A stretch of DNA of 19,717 nt from Pseudomonadota bacterium (GCA_023445495.1 JAEXLC010000018.1:1-19717); one strand, 5' to 3'. Counted from the first letter of the stretch, positions 1 through 7,709 are shown. Made by a program: numbers and translations. Notes: generated by a model from the sequence alone, not told the origin.

Positions 1-40
1 GATCCAGGGTTACTGTGCGTGGCCAGTCCTGCTTGGCTCT

Positions 41-66
41 GGATCCCCGCCTGCGCGGGGATGACG
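41..66. repeat. REP-like palindromic repeat unit
   Basis: A perfect 6-bp stem (CCCCGC at 45-50, GCGGGG at 55-60) with loop CTGC sits inside a GGATCCCC...GGGGATGACG unit. This format resembles the short extragenic palindromes common in sphingomonads. It lies beyond the 3' end of the minus-strand PstS-like gene. The repeat family assignment is from memory of the format, not from a search. Confidence 0.5.
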
Positions 67-107
67 ACGTCGAAGGGATGGGGAGCTTCCGCGTAGCAAG
101 CGCATGT

Positions 108-134
108 GCACCCCTCCCACGGAGGAAGGGGCGC
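108..134 (-). terminator. Possible terminator hairpin of the PstS-like gene
   Basis: Just past the minus-strand stop codon, 11 bases at 124-134 pair with 108-118 (two G-T pairs, loop 119-123). There is no clear T tract after it on the minus strand, so it is at best a weak intrinsic terminator. Confidence 0.3.
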
Positions 135-145
135 ATATACCAGCC

Positions 146-1174
146 TCAGGAAAGCTCGCTCGCCTCGAGCGGGTATTCGTTCTCCAGCGCTTCGTCCGCC
201 TTCCTGCGCGTGCCGTCCGGCAGGGCGACCAGGCCGATCTTCGTCAGCGGGCCGCCCGGCGCCGCCATCTGCAGGTAGAGCTTCAGGAAGTCCTTGAGCG
301 CAGGCAGCTCCTTGAGGCGCGCCTTGCGGACATAGACGAACAGCGTGCGGGCGCCGGGATACTGGCCGCCGGAGATGGTCTTCGCATCCGGCGTGATCCC
401 GTCGATCGGCACGCCGCGCAGCGCAGCCGCGTTCTGCTCCAGCCGCCCATAGCCGAACAGGCCGAGCGCATTGGGGTTCTGCTTGAGCGCCGAGACGATC
501 TCGGCATCGTCCTCGCCCTTCTCGACATAGGCGCCATCGGTGCGCACCCGCAGGCAGGCGACGTCGAACTGCGACGGATCGGGGCTCTTCAGCAGCTCGC
601 TCGCCTCGGGCATCGCGGCCAGGCAGCCGACGCGCAGGATCAGCGCTTCGAACATCTCGCGGGTGCCGCTGCCCTTGGGGTGGCCGAGCACCAGGATCGG
701 GATGGCGGGCAGCTTGGGGTTGACGTCGTGCCAGGTCTTGGCGGTGTTGGGCTTGCCGCGCGGATTGACGGCGAGCGCGAGATAGATGTCCTGGCTGCTG
801 AGCTCCAGCTTCGGCCCCTGCAGCGATCCCGCCAGCGCAAGGCCGTCCAGCCCGATCCGGATCTCGAGGATGTCGCCGGCGCCGGAGGCGCTGCAGGCAT
901 TGAACTCGACCCGGGTCATGCGGCGCGACGCGTCGAGCAGGTCGGGCGCCTTGCCGTTCACCGGCTTGCAGAAGGCCCGCGCGCCCTCGCCGGTGCCGAC
1001 CGCGGCGATCTCCGGCATCGGCTGCTTCTTGTCCTTCTTGATGAAGGCTTCGCCGACGGCCTTGGTGAACGGGTATACGGTCGCCGAGCCGGTGGCCGTG
1101 ATCGCCGCTGGGCTCGTGTTGCACGAAGCGAGCAGCAGGGCTGCCAGCGTGACGGCAGAGGTTCTCCTAAGCAT
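146..1174 (-). CDS. PstS-like phosphate ABC transporter substrate-binding lipoprotein
   Basis: The 342-residue product is a periplasmic solute-binding lipoprotein of the PstS/PBP-like family, expected to bind phosphate for an ABC importer. The N-terminus has a short signal peptide ending in lipobox LASC (Cys18). PstS-type ligand motifs follow: TGSATVYPF (28-36), GTGEGARAFC (60-69), ASRRM (82-86), GLDGLAL (108-114), GSGTREMFE (168-176) and GLFGYGRLEQN (238-248). The ATG is preceded by an AGGGGAAAG Shine-Dalgarno sequence on the minus strand. No pstC, pstA, pstB or phoU is adjacent, so it is solitary here; it diverges from the ribosomal locus. The ligand could be another oxyanion, so I give no symbol. 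Family call is confident, substrate less so. Confidence 0.85.
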   Translation of the reverse strand: MLRRTSAVTLAALLLASCNTSPAAITATGSATVYPFTKAVGEAFIKKDKKQPMPEIAAVGTGEGARAFCKPVNGKAPDLLDASRRMTRVEFNACSASGAGDILEIRIGLDGLALAGSLQGPKLELSSQDIYLALAVNPRGKPNTAKTWHDVNPKLPAIPILVLGHPKGSGTREMFEALILRVGCLAAMPEASELLKSPDPSQFDVACLRVRTDGAYVEKGEDDAEIVSALKQNPNALGLFGYGRLEQNAAALRGVPIDGITPDAKTISGGQYPGARTLFVYVRKARLKELPALKDFLKLYLQMAAPGGPLTKIGLVALPDGTRRKADEALENEYPLEASELS

Positions 1175-1281
1175 CTCTTTCCCCTACGACACAAAGGCGC
1201 AGGGCACGCGCGCCCGCCAGGCTTGTCGCCGAGCCGCGTTACCGGCACATGACGCATGCCCGGCCGCCGGAAAGCGGGGGA

Positions 1282-1317
1282 GGGGCATGGCGGGCGATCA
1301 AAATCCCGCCGCGCCCC
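1282..1317. promoter_or_regulatory. Imperfect palindrome upstream of the rpsJ promoter
   Basis: GGGGC (1282-1286) pairs with GCCCC (1313-1317) and GGCGGG (1289-1294) with CCCGCC (1305-1310), giving an 11-bp interrupted stem. It ends one base before the candidate -35 element, in the divergent interval between the PstS-like gene and rpsJ. It could be an operator or a terminator for upstream transcription; the sequence does not decide. Confidence 0.35.
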
Positions 1318-1346
1318 TTGACCCGAATCGTCTGTGCCTGTAGGGG
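1318..1346 (+). promoter_or_regulatory. Candidate promoter of rpsJ
   Basis: TTGACC (1318-1323), a 17-base spacer and TAGGGG (1341-1346). The -35 is close to consensus, the -10 is poor, as is common in alphaproteobacteria. The same N17 and G-rich -10 form recurs before rplC and rplO. Confidence 0.4.
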
Positions 1347-1373
1347 CCGCGCCTTCGGTTCACACATACAGCA

Positions 1374-1400
1374 AGAGCCCCGTTCAGCGGGGCCCGCTCT
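1374..1400 (+). promoter_or_regulatory. Leader hairpin ahead of rpsJ
   Basis: GCCCCG (1377-1382) pairs with CGGGGC (1388-1393) around loop TTCAG. AGAG (1374-1377) can also pair with CTCT (1397-1400). It lies 18 bases before the rpsJ start and is followed by TTTC, so it may attenuate transcription or shape the mRNA leader. Function is inferred only. Confidence 0.4.
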
Positions 1401-1417
1401 TTCGCATTGGTAGGGAC

Positions 1418-1729
1418 ATGGAAACGCAGAATATCCGTATTCGCCTGAAGGCGTTCGATCATCGAGTGCTCGACCAGGCGACCGGCGACATCGCCGACAC
1501 TGCCCGCCGTACCGGCGCTCTCATCCGTGGCCCGATCCCGCTTCCGACGAAGATCGAGAAGTTCACGGTCAACCGTGGCCCCCACATCGACAAGAAGTCG
1601 CGCGAGCAGTTCGAAGTGCGCACCTACAAGCGCATGCTCGACATCGTGCAGCCGACCCCGCAGACCGTGGACGCGCTGATGAAGCTCGACCTCGCCGCCG
1701 GCGTCGACGTCGAGATCAAGCTGGCCTGA
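1418..1729 (+). CDS. rpsJ: 30S ribosomal protein S10
   Basis: The 103-residue product has the normal length of uS10, which sits in the head of the 30S subunit and doubles as NusE in antitermination. Family landmarks are IRIRLKAFDHRVLD at residues 6-19, GPIPLPTKIEKFTVNRGPH in the middle, and KRMLDIVQPT near the end. The start is the ATG after GGTAGGGAC; an upstream in-frame ATG at 1334 would add 28 residues foreign to the family. Unlike the usual layout there is no tuf gene before it, and rplC does not follow closely: a terminator-like hairpin and a 388-base gap intervene. Confidence 0.97.
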   Translation: METQNIRIRLKAFDHRVLDQATGDIADTARRTGALIRGPIPLPTKIEKFTVNRGPHIDKKSREQFEVRTYKRMLDIVQPTPQTVDALMKLDLAAGVDVEIKLA

Positions 1730-1739
1730 TCCAGCCAGG

Positions 1740-1765
1740 GACCCCTGCGAAAGCGGGGGTCTTTT
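1740..1765 (+). terminator. Terminator or attenuator between rpsJ and rplC
   Basis: A 9-bp stem (1740-1748 with 1753-1761, one T-G pair) closes a GAAA tetraloop and is followed by TTTT at 1762-1765. It begins 11 bases after the rpsJ stop. This has the form of an intrinsic terminator, so some or all rpsJ transcripts should end here. Confidence 0.7.
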
Positions 1766-1806
1766 CACGTCCTGCCGCATCCTTCCAAGGAATGCAGGTG
1801 AGGGGG

Positions 1807-1835
1807 TGGACAGGGAAGCGCTGCTGACGTAAAGG
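1807..1835 (+). promoter_or_regulatory. Candidate promoter of the rplC-rpmD operon
   Basis: TGGACA (1807-1812), a 17-base spacer and TAAAGG (1830-1835) lie downstream of the post-rpsJ terminator. If used, transcription would start near 1842 and give a leader of roughly 275 bases before rplC. The match is moderate; a promoter is expected here only if the hairpin at 1740 terminates. Confidence 0.35.
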
Positions 1836-1855
1836 CGCGCCTCCACACGAGATTC

Positions 1856-1922
1856 GCGATTCCCTTATGAGGGATTCGCCAGGTTCCTCCACCGGATCGA
1901 TCCCGATCCAACGCAAGGAACC
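1856..1922 (+). promoter_or_regulatory. Upstream part of the rplC leader: two hairpins
   Basis: The first hairpin pairs 1856-1865 with 1870-1879 (one T-T mismatch, loop TATG). The second is a two-tier element: GGTTCC (1882-1887) with GGAACC (1917-1922), enclosing GGATCG (1894-1899) with CGATCC (1904-1909). All lie in the noncoding gap before rplC. Pairings are seen directly; a role in control is inferred. Confidence 0.45.
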
Positions 1923-1993
1923 GGAGGGCGCCACGGGCGCACTCGCATCGCGATAGGGATACCGCCGGCCTCTTCGGAGAACCGGGCCTGCGT

Positions 1994-2108
1994 CCCCCGT
2001 CGCCTCTTCCTTCGGGAGGAGGTTCAGCCCGGACGGGGGCTCGCATCATATTTTCGGGCTGAAGCACGCACCCGGGGGAATGGTCCCGCGGGTGCCTATG
2101 CATAGGAG
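1994..2108 (+). promoter_or_regulatory. rplC leader with interleaved helices (pseudoknot or switch)
   Basis: Five pairings occur in 115 bases. CCCCCGTC (1994-2001) pairs with GACGGGGG (2032-2039). Inside it is an 8-bp hairpin with a TTCG tetraloop (2003-2010 with 2015-2022). TTCAGCCCG (2023-2031) fills exactly the space between that hairpin and the closing strand, and pairs perfectly with CGGGCTGAA (2055-2063). The first and third helices interleave, so they form either an H-type pseudoknot or two alternative states. GCACCCG (2068-2074) pairs with CGGGTGC (2089-2095), and palindrome CCTATGCATAGG (2095-2106) overlaps the Shine-Dalgarno AGGAG (2104-2108). This is a plausible site for autogenous control, as L4 exerts on the S10 operon in gammaproteobacteria; the ligand is unknown. 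Confidence 0.6.
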
Positions 2109-2117
2109 CAACAGGTC

Positions 2118-2876
2118 ATGCGCACTGGCGTGATCGCGAAGAAGTTGGGGATGACCCGCCTGTTCCAGGACGACGGCCGCCACGTGCCCGTCACCGTTCT
2201 GGCCCTCGAAGGCGTTCAGGTCGTCTCCGTCCGCGAAAAGGATCGTGACGGTTACACTGCCGTCCAGCTCGGCGCCGGCACGGCGAAGAGCAAGAATGTC
2301 GCCAAGCCGCAGCGCGGCCACTTCGGCAAGGCCGAAGTCGAGCCCAAGGCTGTCGTCCATGAGTTCCGCGTCGATGCGGACGGCCTTCTCGAAGTGGGCG
2401 CCGAGATTTCGGCTGACCACTATGTCGCTGGCCAGTTCGTCGACATCCAGGGTCGTACCCAGGGTAAGGGCTTCGCCGGCGGCATGAAGCGTTGGGGCTT
2501 CGGCGGTCTGCGCGCCACCCACGGCGTCTCGGTCTCGCACCGCTCGCTCGGTTCGACCGGTCAGCGCCAGGATCCGGGCAAGGTCTTCAAGAACAAGAAG
2601 ATGGCCGGCCACATGGGTGACAAGTTCCGCACCCAGCAGAATCTCGAGATCGTCGGCACCGACGTCGAGCGCGGCCTGATCTTCGTCAAGGGCTCGGTCC
2701 CTGGCTCGAAGGGTGGCTGGCTGTTCGTCAAGGACGCCGTCAAGGTCGCCCGTCCTGCCGAAGCGCCGTTCCCGGCCGGCATCAAGTCGGTCGCCAACAA
2801 CAACGACACCGCCCCCGCGGAGACTCCGGCCGAAGTGACCGAGGCTCCTGAGGCGACCGAAGGCCAGGAGGGCTAA
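2118..2876 (+). CDS. rplC: 50S ribosomal protein L3
   Basis: uL3 is an early assembly protein of the large subunit that reaches the peptidyl transferase centre. The 252-residue product starts MRTGVIAKKLGMTRLF, and carries GRTQGKGFAGGMKRW (112-126) and the conserved loop SLGSTGQRQDPGKVFK (143-158), the region where the family is glutamine-methylated. It is longer than E. coli L3 (209): the tail from about residue 215 is an Ala/Pro/Glu/Thr-rich acidic stretch that is probably disordered. The ATG follows AGGAG by 9 bases. It directly abuts rplD with no gap, which fits translational coupling. Confidence 0.97.
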   Translation: MRTGVIAKKLGMTRLFQDDGRHVPVTVLALEGVQVVSVREKDRDGYTAVQLGAGTAKSKNVAKPQRGHFGKAEVEPKAVVHEFRVDADGLLEVGAEISADHYVAGQFVDIQGRTQGKGFAGGMKRWGFGGLRATHGVSVSHRSLGSTGQRQDPGKVFKNKKMAGHMGDKFRTQQNLEIVGTDVERGLIFVKGSVPGSKGGWLFVKDAVKVARPAEAPFPAGIKSVANNNDTAPAETPAEVTEAPEATEGQEG

Positions 2877-3491
2877 GTGAAGGTCAAGGTTCAAACCCTC
2901 GACGCCAAGGCATCGGGCGACATCGAGCTCAACGACACCGTCTTCGGTGTCGAGCCGCGCGCCGACATCCTGCACCGCGTCGTCACCTGGCAGCTCGAGA
3001 AGCGTCGCGCCACCGCGCGCGGCACTCGCGAGCGTGCTGACGTTGCCCGCTCGGGCAAGAAGTTCGGTCGCCAAAAGGGCGGCGGTACCGCCCGTCACGG
3101 CGATCGCCGCGCTCCGGTGTTCATCGGCGGTGGTAAGGCGCACGGCGCCCGCGTTCGCGACTTCAATCCGTCGCTGAACAAGAAGATCCGCGCGCTCGGC
3201 CTGAAGATGGCGCTCAGCAGCCATGCCAAGGCAGGCTCGCTGGTCGTGCTCGACGCATTCGGCACCGCCAAGACCGCAGAGCTCAAGGCGCAGTTCGCCA
3301 AGCTCGGCACCGGCAAGACCGCGCTGGTGATCGACGGCGAGGCCGGCAACGGCTTCCTCGCCGCCCGCAACCTGGTGGGCGTCAACGTCCTCCCGGCGGT
3401 CGGCGCCAACGTCTATGACATCCTGAAGCACGACACGCTGGTCCTGACCCGCGCTGCCGTCGAGAAGCTGGAGGCGCGCTTCAATGGCTAA
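2877..3491 (+). CDS. rplD: 50S ribosomal protein L4
   Basis: uL4 lines part of the nascent-peptide exit tunnel; in enterobacteria it also represses its own operon. The 204-residue product has the expected extended loop, with KKFGRQKGGGTARHGDRRAP at 61-80 followed by a GGGKAHG turn. The start is GTG, directly after the rplC stop codon. The 3' end overlaps rplW by 8 bases. A leader with strong secondary structure lies upstream of rplC, so autogenous control by L4 is a reasonable hypothesis, but nothing here proves it. Confidence 0.96.
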   Translation: MKVKVQTLDAKASGDIELNDTVFGVEPRADILHRVVTWQLEKRRATARGTRERADVARSGKKFGRQKGGGTARHGDRRAPVFIGGGKAHGARVRDFNPSLNKKIRALGLKMALSSHAKAGSLVVLDAFGTAKTAELKAQFAKLGTGKTALVIDGEAGNGFLAARNLVGVNVLPAVGANVYDILKHDTLVLTRAAVEKLEARFNG

Positions 3492-3804
3492 GAAGCAGGC
3501 AGCCGCGATCGACAACCGTCATTACGACGTGATTGTCGCGCCGCACATCACCGAAAAGTCGACGCTCGTCTCGGAGCACAACGCCGTTGTGTTCAAGGTC
3601 GCCGGCGACGCCACCAAGCCCGAGATCAAGGCCGCCGTCGAGGCGATCTGGAACGTCAAGGTGACCGGCGTCAACACGATCGTCCAGAAGGGCAAGACCA
3701 AGAAGTGGAAGGGCGCCCCCTACAAGCGCTCTGACGTGAAGAAGGCTATCGTGACCCTCGCCGACGGTGAGCAGATCGACGTGACCTCGGGGGTCAATTC
3801 GTAA
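3484..3804 (+). CDS. rplW: 50S ribosomal protein L23
   Basis: uL23 sits at the tunnel exit and docks trigger factor and the signal recognition particle. The 106-residue product has the family signature VAPHITEKST near the N-terminus and GVNTIVQKGKTKKWKG in the C-terminal half. The ATG lies within the last codons of rplD (overlap ATGGCTAA), and its own stop shares one base with the rplB start (TAATG), so three genes in a row appear translationally coupled. Confidence 0.96.
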   Translation: MAKKQAAAIDNRHYDVIVAPHITEKSTLVSEHNAVVFKVAGDATKPEIKAAVEAIWNVKVTGVNTIVQKGKTKKWKGAPYKRSDVKKAIVTLADGEQIDVTSGVNS

Positions 3805-4655
3805 TGGCACTCAAGAATTATAATCCGACGTCGCCTGGCGTCCGCGGCCTGATCCTGATCGACCGTTCGGCTCTGTACAAGGGTCGTCCGGTCAAGGCTC
3901 TGACCGAGGGCAAGACCAAGACCGGCGGCCGCAACAACAAGGGCCATGTGACCTCGCGCGGTATCGCGGGCGGCCACAAGCAGCGCTATCGTATCATCGA
4001 TTTCAAGCGCCGCCTGTGGGACGTCGAGGGCACCGTCGAGCGGATCGAGTATGACCCGAACCGCACCGCCTTCATCGCGCTGATCAACTACGGCGCCGAC
4101 GAAGCCGGCAAGGATCGCGTCGCCTACATCATCGCGCCGCAGCGCCTCGCCGTTGGCGACAAGGTGATCGCCGGCAAGAAGACCGACGTGAAGCCGGGCA
4201 ACGCCATGGAGCTGGGCCAGATGCCGGTCGGCACCATCGTCCACAACGTGGAGATGAAGCCGGGCAAGGGCGGTCAGATCGCCCGTTCGGCAGGCACCTA
4301 TGTCCAGGTCGTCGGTCGTGACCGCGGCATGGTCATCGTTCGCCTGAACTCGGGCGAGCAGCGCTACATCCACGGCAACTGCATGGCGACCGTTGGTGCG
4401 GTGTCCAACCCGGACAACCAGAACACCAACCTCGGCAAGGCTGGCCGTAACCGCTGGAAGGGCATCCGCCCGCTGACCCGCGGTGTTGCGAAGAACCCGG
4501 TCGACCACCCGCACGGCGGTGGTGAAGGCCGGACCTCGGGCGGCCGTCACCCGGTCACCCCGTGGGGCAAGCCGACCAAGGGTGCGCGCACCCGCCACAA
4601 CAAGGCGACGGACAAGATGATCATCCGCAGCCGTCACGCGAAGAAGAAGGGCTAA
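3804..4655 (+). CDS. rplB: 50S ribosomal protein L2
   Basis: uL2 is needed for subunit association and the peptidyl transferase centre. The 283-residue product is close to the usual length. It contains NNKGHVTSRGIAGGHKQRYR (44-63) and the highly conserved NPVDHPHGGGEG (231-242), which includes the functionally important histidine, followed by VTPWGKPTKGARTRHNKAT. The lysine-rich C-terminus (HAKKKG) is normal. The start codon shares one base with the rplW stop; three bases separate its stop from rpsS. Confidence 0.97.
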   Translation: MALKNYNPTSPGVRGLILIDRSALYKGRPVKALTEGKTKTGGRNNKGHVTSRGIAGGHKQRYRIIDFKRRLWDVEGTVERIEYDPNRTAFIALINYGADEAGKDRVAYIIAPQRLAVGDKVIAGKKTDVKPGNAMELGQMPVGTIVHNVEMKPGKGGQIARSAGTYVQVVGRDRGMVIVRLNSGEQRYIHGNCMATVGAVSNPDNQNTNLGKAGRNRWKGIRPLTRGVAKNPVDHPHGGGEGRTSGGRHPVTPWGKPTKGARTRHNKATDKMIIRSRHAKKKG

Positions 4656-4658
4656 ACC

Positions 4659-4937
4659 ATGGCTCGCTCCGTTTGGAAGGGTCCGTTCGTGGACCTCCAC
4701 CTGCTCAAGAAGGCGCAGACCGCGCAGGAGCAGGGCACCCGCGCCGGTCCGATCAAGACCTGGTCGCGCCGCTCGACGATCCTGCCGGACTTCGTCGGCC
4801 TGACGTTCAACGTCTACAATGGCCGCAAGTTCGTGCCGGTCTCGGTCAACGAGGACATGGTTGGCATGAAGCTCGGCGAGTTCGCGCCGACCCGGTTCTT
4901 CCCGGGCCACGCTGCCGACAAGAAGGGTAAGCGCTAA
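4659..4937 (+). CDS. rpsS: 30S ribosomal protein S19
   Basis: uS19 lies in the 30S head and contacts the large subunit and the A-site tRNA region. The product is 92 residues, the normal length, starting MARSVWKGPFVD and carrying IKTWSRRSTILPDFVG (33-48), YNGRKFVPV and GMKLGEFAPTR, all family hallmarks. The stop codon shares one base with the rplV start (TAATG). Confidence 0.97.
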   Translation: MARSVWKGPFVDLHLLKKAQTAQEQGTRAGPIKTWSRRSTILPDFVGLTFNVYNGRKFVPVSVNEDMVGMKLGEFAPTRFFPGHAADKKGKR

Positions 4938-5313
4938 TGTCGAAGCCCCAGGCTCCCCGCAAGGTCGGTGACAAGGAAGCCCTTGCCGTCGCCACGCAGA
5001 TCCGCGGTTCGGCCCAGAAGCTGAACCTCGTCGCCGGTCTTATCCGCGGCAAGAAGGCCGAGGACGCGCTGAACATCCTTCAGTTCTCGACCAAGGCGAT
5101 GGCCGTCGATGCCCGCAAGGTTCTCGCCTCGGCGATCGCCAACGCGGAAAACAACCATAACCTCGACGTCGACGCGCTCGTCGTCGCCGAGGCTTCGGTC
5201 GGCAAGTCGATCACGATGAAGCGCTTCGCGACCCGCGGCCGTGGCAAGTCCACCCGCATCCTGAAGCCGTTCAGCCGTCTTCGCATCGTCGTCCGCGAGC
5301 AGGAAGAAGCATA

Positions 5314-5314
<1 letters not shown>
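4937..5314 (+). CDS. rplV: 50S ribosomal protein L22
   Basis: uL22 has a globular domain on the ribosome surface and a long beta hairpin in the exit tunnel, near the macrolide site. The 125-residue product shows the helix VAGLIRGKKAEDALNIL, the segment VLASAIANAENNHNLD, and the hairpin-tip region FATRGRGKSTRILKPFSR. An extra roughly 15 N-terminal residues precede the region that aligns with E. coli L22. The stop shares one base with the rpsC start. Confidence 0.96.
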
Positions 5315-6024
<710 letters not shown>

Positions 6025-6039
6025 GGGTAGGACAGAACA

Positions 6040-6471
6040 ATGCTGCAACCGAAGCGCACCAAGTTCCGCAAGGCCTTCAAGGGCCGCATCCATGGCGACG
6101 CCAAGGGTGGTACTGCGCTGAACTTCGGGTCGTATGGCCTGAAGGCGATGGAGCCGGAGCGGATCACCGCCCGTCAGATCGAAGCGGCTCGCCGTGCGAT
6201 CACCCGTCACATCAAGCGCCAGGGCCGTCTCTGGATCCGCATCTTCCCGGACGTCCCCGTGTCGTCCAAGCCCGCCGAAGTCCGCATGGGCTCGGGTAAG
6301 GGTTCGCCGGAGTTCTGGGTCGCCCGCGTCAAGCCGGGCCGTATCCTGTTCGAGCTCGACGGCGTTCCGGGCCCGCTCGCTGCCGAAGCTTTCGAGCGCG
6401 CGGCGATGAAGCTGCCGATCAAGGTCAAGGTCGTGGCTCGCCTCGGCGACACCACGCACCTGGAGGGTTGA
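6040..6471 (+). CDS. rplP: 50S ribosomal protein L16
   Basis: uL16 completes the A-site region of the large subunit late in assembly. The 143-residue product starts MLQPKRTKFRKAFKG and contains PAEVRMGSGKGSPEFWVA; Arg82 there corresponds to the arginine hydroxylated in E. coli L16. A serine stands where many homologues have lysine in MGKGKG. The gene follows rpsC by 15 bases and precedes rpmC by 4. Confidence 0.97.
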   Translation: MLQPKRTKFRKAFKGRIHGDAKGGTALNFGSYGLKAMEPERITARQIEAARRAITRHIKRQGRLWIRIFPDVPVSSKPAEVRMGSGKGSPEFWVARVKPGRILFELDGVPGPLAAEAFERAAMKLPIKVKVVARLGDTTHLEG

Positions 6472-6475
6472 TAGA

Positions 6476-6679
6476 ATGACCAAGGCTACCGATCTTCGTG
6501 CGAAGACCGAAGACCAGCTGAGCGAAGAGCTCGGCAACCTGAAGCGCGAGGCGTTCAACCTCCGCTTCCAGGCCGCGACCAGCCAGCTCGAGAAGCCGAG
6601 CCGCGTTCGCGAGGTCCGTCGTGACATCGCCCGCATCAAGACGCTGCAGAACGAGCGTTCGCGCTCGGCTGCGAAGTAA
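6476..6679 (+). CDS. rpmC: 50S ribosomal protein L29
   Basis: uL29 is a small two-helix protein near the tunnel exit beside L23. The 67-residue product has the expected ELGNLKREAFNLRFQAA helix and a second helix starting VREVRRDIARIKTLQNE, with a basic end. It starts at the ATG after GGAGGGTTGATAGA, only four bases past rplP, and is normal in length. Confidence 0.95.
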   Translation: MTKATDLRAKTEDQLSEELGNLKREAFNLRFQAATSQLEKPSRVREVRRDIARIKTLQNERSRSAAK

Positions 6680-6690
6680 GGAACGAGACC

Positions 6691-6963
6691 ATGCCGAAGC
6701 GCGTGCTGACCGGGAACGTGGTTTCCGACAAGGGCGACAAGACGGTCGTCGTGCTCGTGGAGCGTAAGGTGAAGCACCCGCTCTACGGCAAGATCATCCG
6801 TCGCTCGAAGAAGTATCATGCCCATGACGAGGGCAACGAGTACAAGGCCGGCGAGACCGTGCGCATCGAAGAGACTGCGCCGATCTCCAAGCTGAAGACC
6901 TGGAAGGTGATCGAGCGGGTCAACACCCACGCGACCCCGACCAAGTCGGACGCCGCCGCCTAA
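6691..6963 (+). CDS. rpsQ: 30S ribosomal protein S17
   Basis: uS17 is an OB-fold primary 16S-binding protein. The 90-residue product begins MPKRVLTGNVVSDKGDKTVV and carries HPLYGKIIRRSKKYHAHDE and GETVRIEETAPISKLKTW, the usual signatures. A tail of about ten residues (ATPTKSDAAA) is extra. This is the last gene of the classical S10 operon; a 60-base gap to rplN marks the junction with the classical spc operon. Confidence 0.97.
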   Translation: MPKRVLTGNVVSDKGDKTVVVLVERKVKHPLYGKIIRRSKKYHAHDEGNEYKAGETVRIEETAPISKLKTWKVIERVNTHATPTKSDAAA

Positions 6964-6981
6964 TCTTTTTAACTGGAACCC

Positions 6982-6996
6982 CCGGGCAGGTCCCGG
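6982..6996 (+). promoter_or_regulatory. Small hairpin at the S10/spc junction
   Basis: CCGGG (6982-6986) pairs with CCCGG (6992-6996) around a five-base loop in the 60-base gap between rpsQ and rplN. It has no T tract after it, so it is not an obvious terminator; transcription probably continues. A possible stem of mRNA processing or pausing, with little to support more. Confidence 0.25.
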
Positions 6997-7023
6997 AAGG
7001 CCAAACGAGAAGGAACCGGATCG

Positions 7024-7392
7024 ATGATCCAGATGCAGTCCAATCTCGACGTCGCTGACAACAGCGGCGCGAAGCGGGTGCAGTGCATCAAGGTGCTGGG
7101 CGGATCGAAGCGTCGCTTCGCCTCCGTGGGCGACGTCATCGTCGTCAGCATCAAGGAAGCTGCTCCCCGCGGTAAGGTGAAGAAGGGTGACGTGCACCGC
7201 GCCGTCATCGTCCGCACCGCCAAGGACGTCCGCCGCGCCGATGGCTCGGTCATTCGCTTCGACGGCAATGCTGCCGTCCTGGTCAACAAGAACGAGGAGC
7301 CGATCGGCACCCGTATCTTTGGCCCGGTGGTCCGCGAGCTGCGCTCGAAGGGCTTCATGAAGATCATTTCGCTCGCCCCCGAGGTGCTGTGA
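7024..7392 (+). CDS. rplN: 50S ribosomal protein L14
   Basis: uL14 contacts 16S rRNA at an intersubunit bridge and is the docking point of the silencing factor RsfS. The 122-residue product is exactly family length. It starts MIQMQSNLDVADNSGAK and contains GKVKKGDVHRAVIVRTAK and RIFGPVVRELR. AGGAA lies 8 bases before the ATG. Its stop codon TGA overlaps the rplX ATG by one base. Confidence 0.97.
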   Translation: MIQMQSNLDVADNSGAKRVQCIKVLGGSKRRFASVGDVIVVSIKEAAPRGKVKKGDVHRAVIVRTAKDVRRADGSVIRFDGNAAVLVNKNEEPIGTRIFGPVVRELRSKGFMKIISLAPEVL

Positions 7393-7709
7393 TGGCTGCT
7401 GCCAAGATCAAGAAGGGCGACCAGGTCATCGTCCTGTCCGGCAAGGACAAGGGCCGTACCGGTGAAGTCGTCAAGGCTCTCCCCAAGGAGGGCAAGGTTG
7501 TCGTGTCGGGCGTGAACGTCGCCGTGCGTCACCGCAAGCCGAGCCAGACCAACCCGCAGGGTGGCCTGGAGCGTTCGGAAGCGCCGATGGCGGTGTCGAA
7601 GGTCGCGCACGTGACCAAGGACGGCAAGGCCACGCGCGTCCGCTTCGAGGAGCGTGACGGCAAGAAGGTTCGCGTCGCCGTCAAGACCGGGGAGGTCATC
7701 AATGGCTGA
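7392..7709 (+). CDS. rplX: 50S ribosomal protein L24
   Basis: uL24 initiates large-subunit assembly. The 105-residue product has a KOW motif in GDQVIVLSGKDKGRTG near the N-terminus, and VAVRHRKPSQTNPQGG further on. I take the ATG at 7392, which forms a TGATG overlap with the rplN stop; a GTG one codon earlier (7389) is in frame but has no advantage. The last 8 bases overlap rplE (ATGGCTGA), the same arrangement as rplD/rplW. Confidence 0.95.
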   Translation: MAAAKIKKGDQVIVLSGKDKGRTGEVVKALPKEGKVVVSGVNVAVRHRKPSQTNPQGGLERSEAPMAVSKVAHVTKDGKATRVRFEERDGKKVRVAVKTGEVING

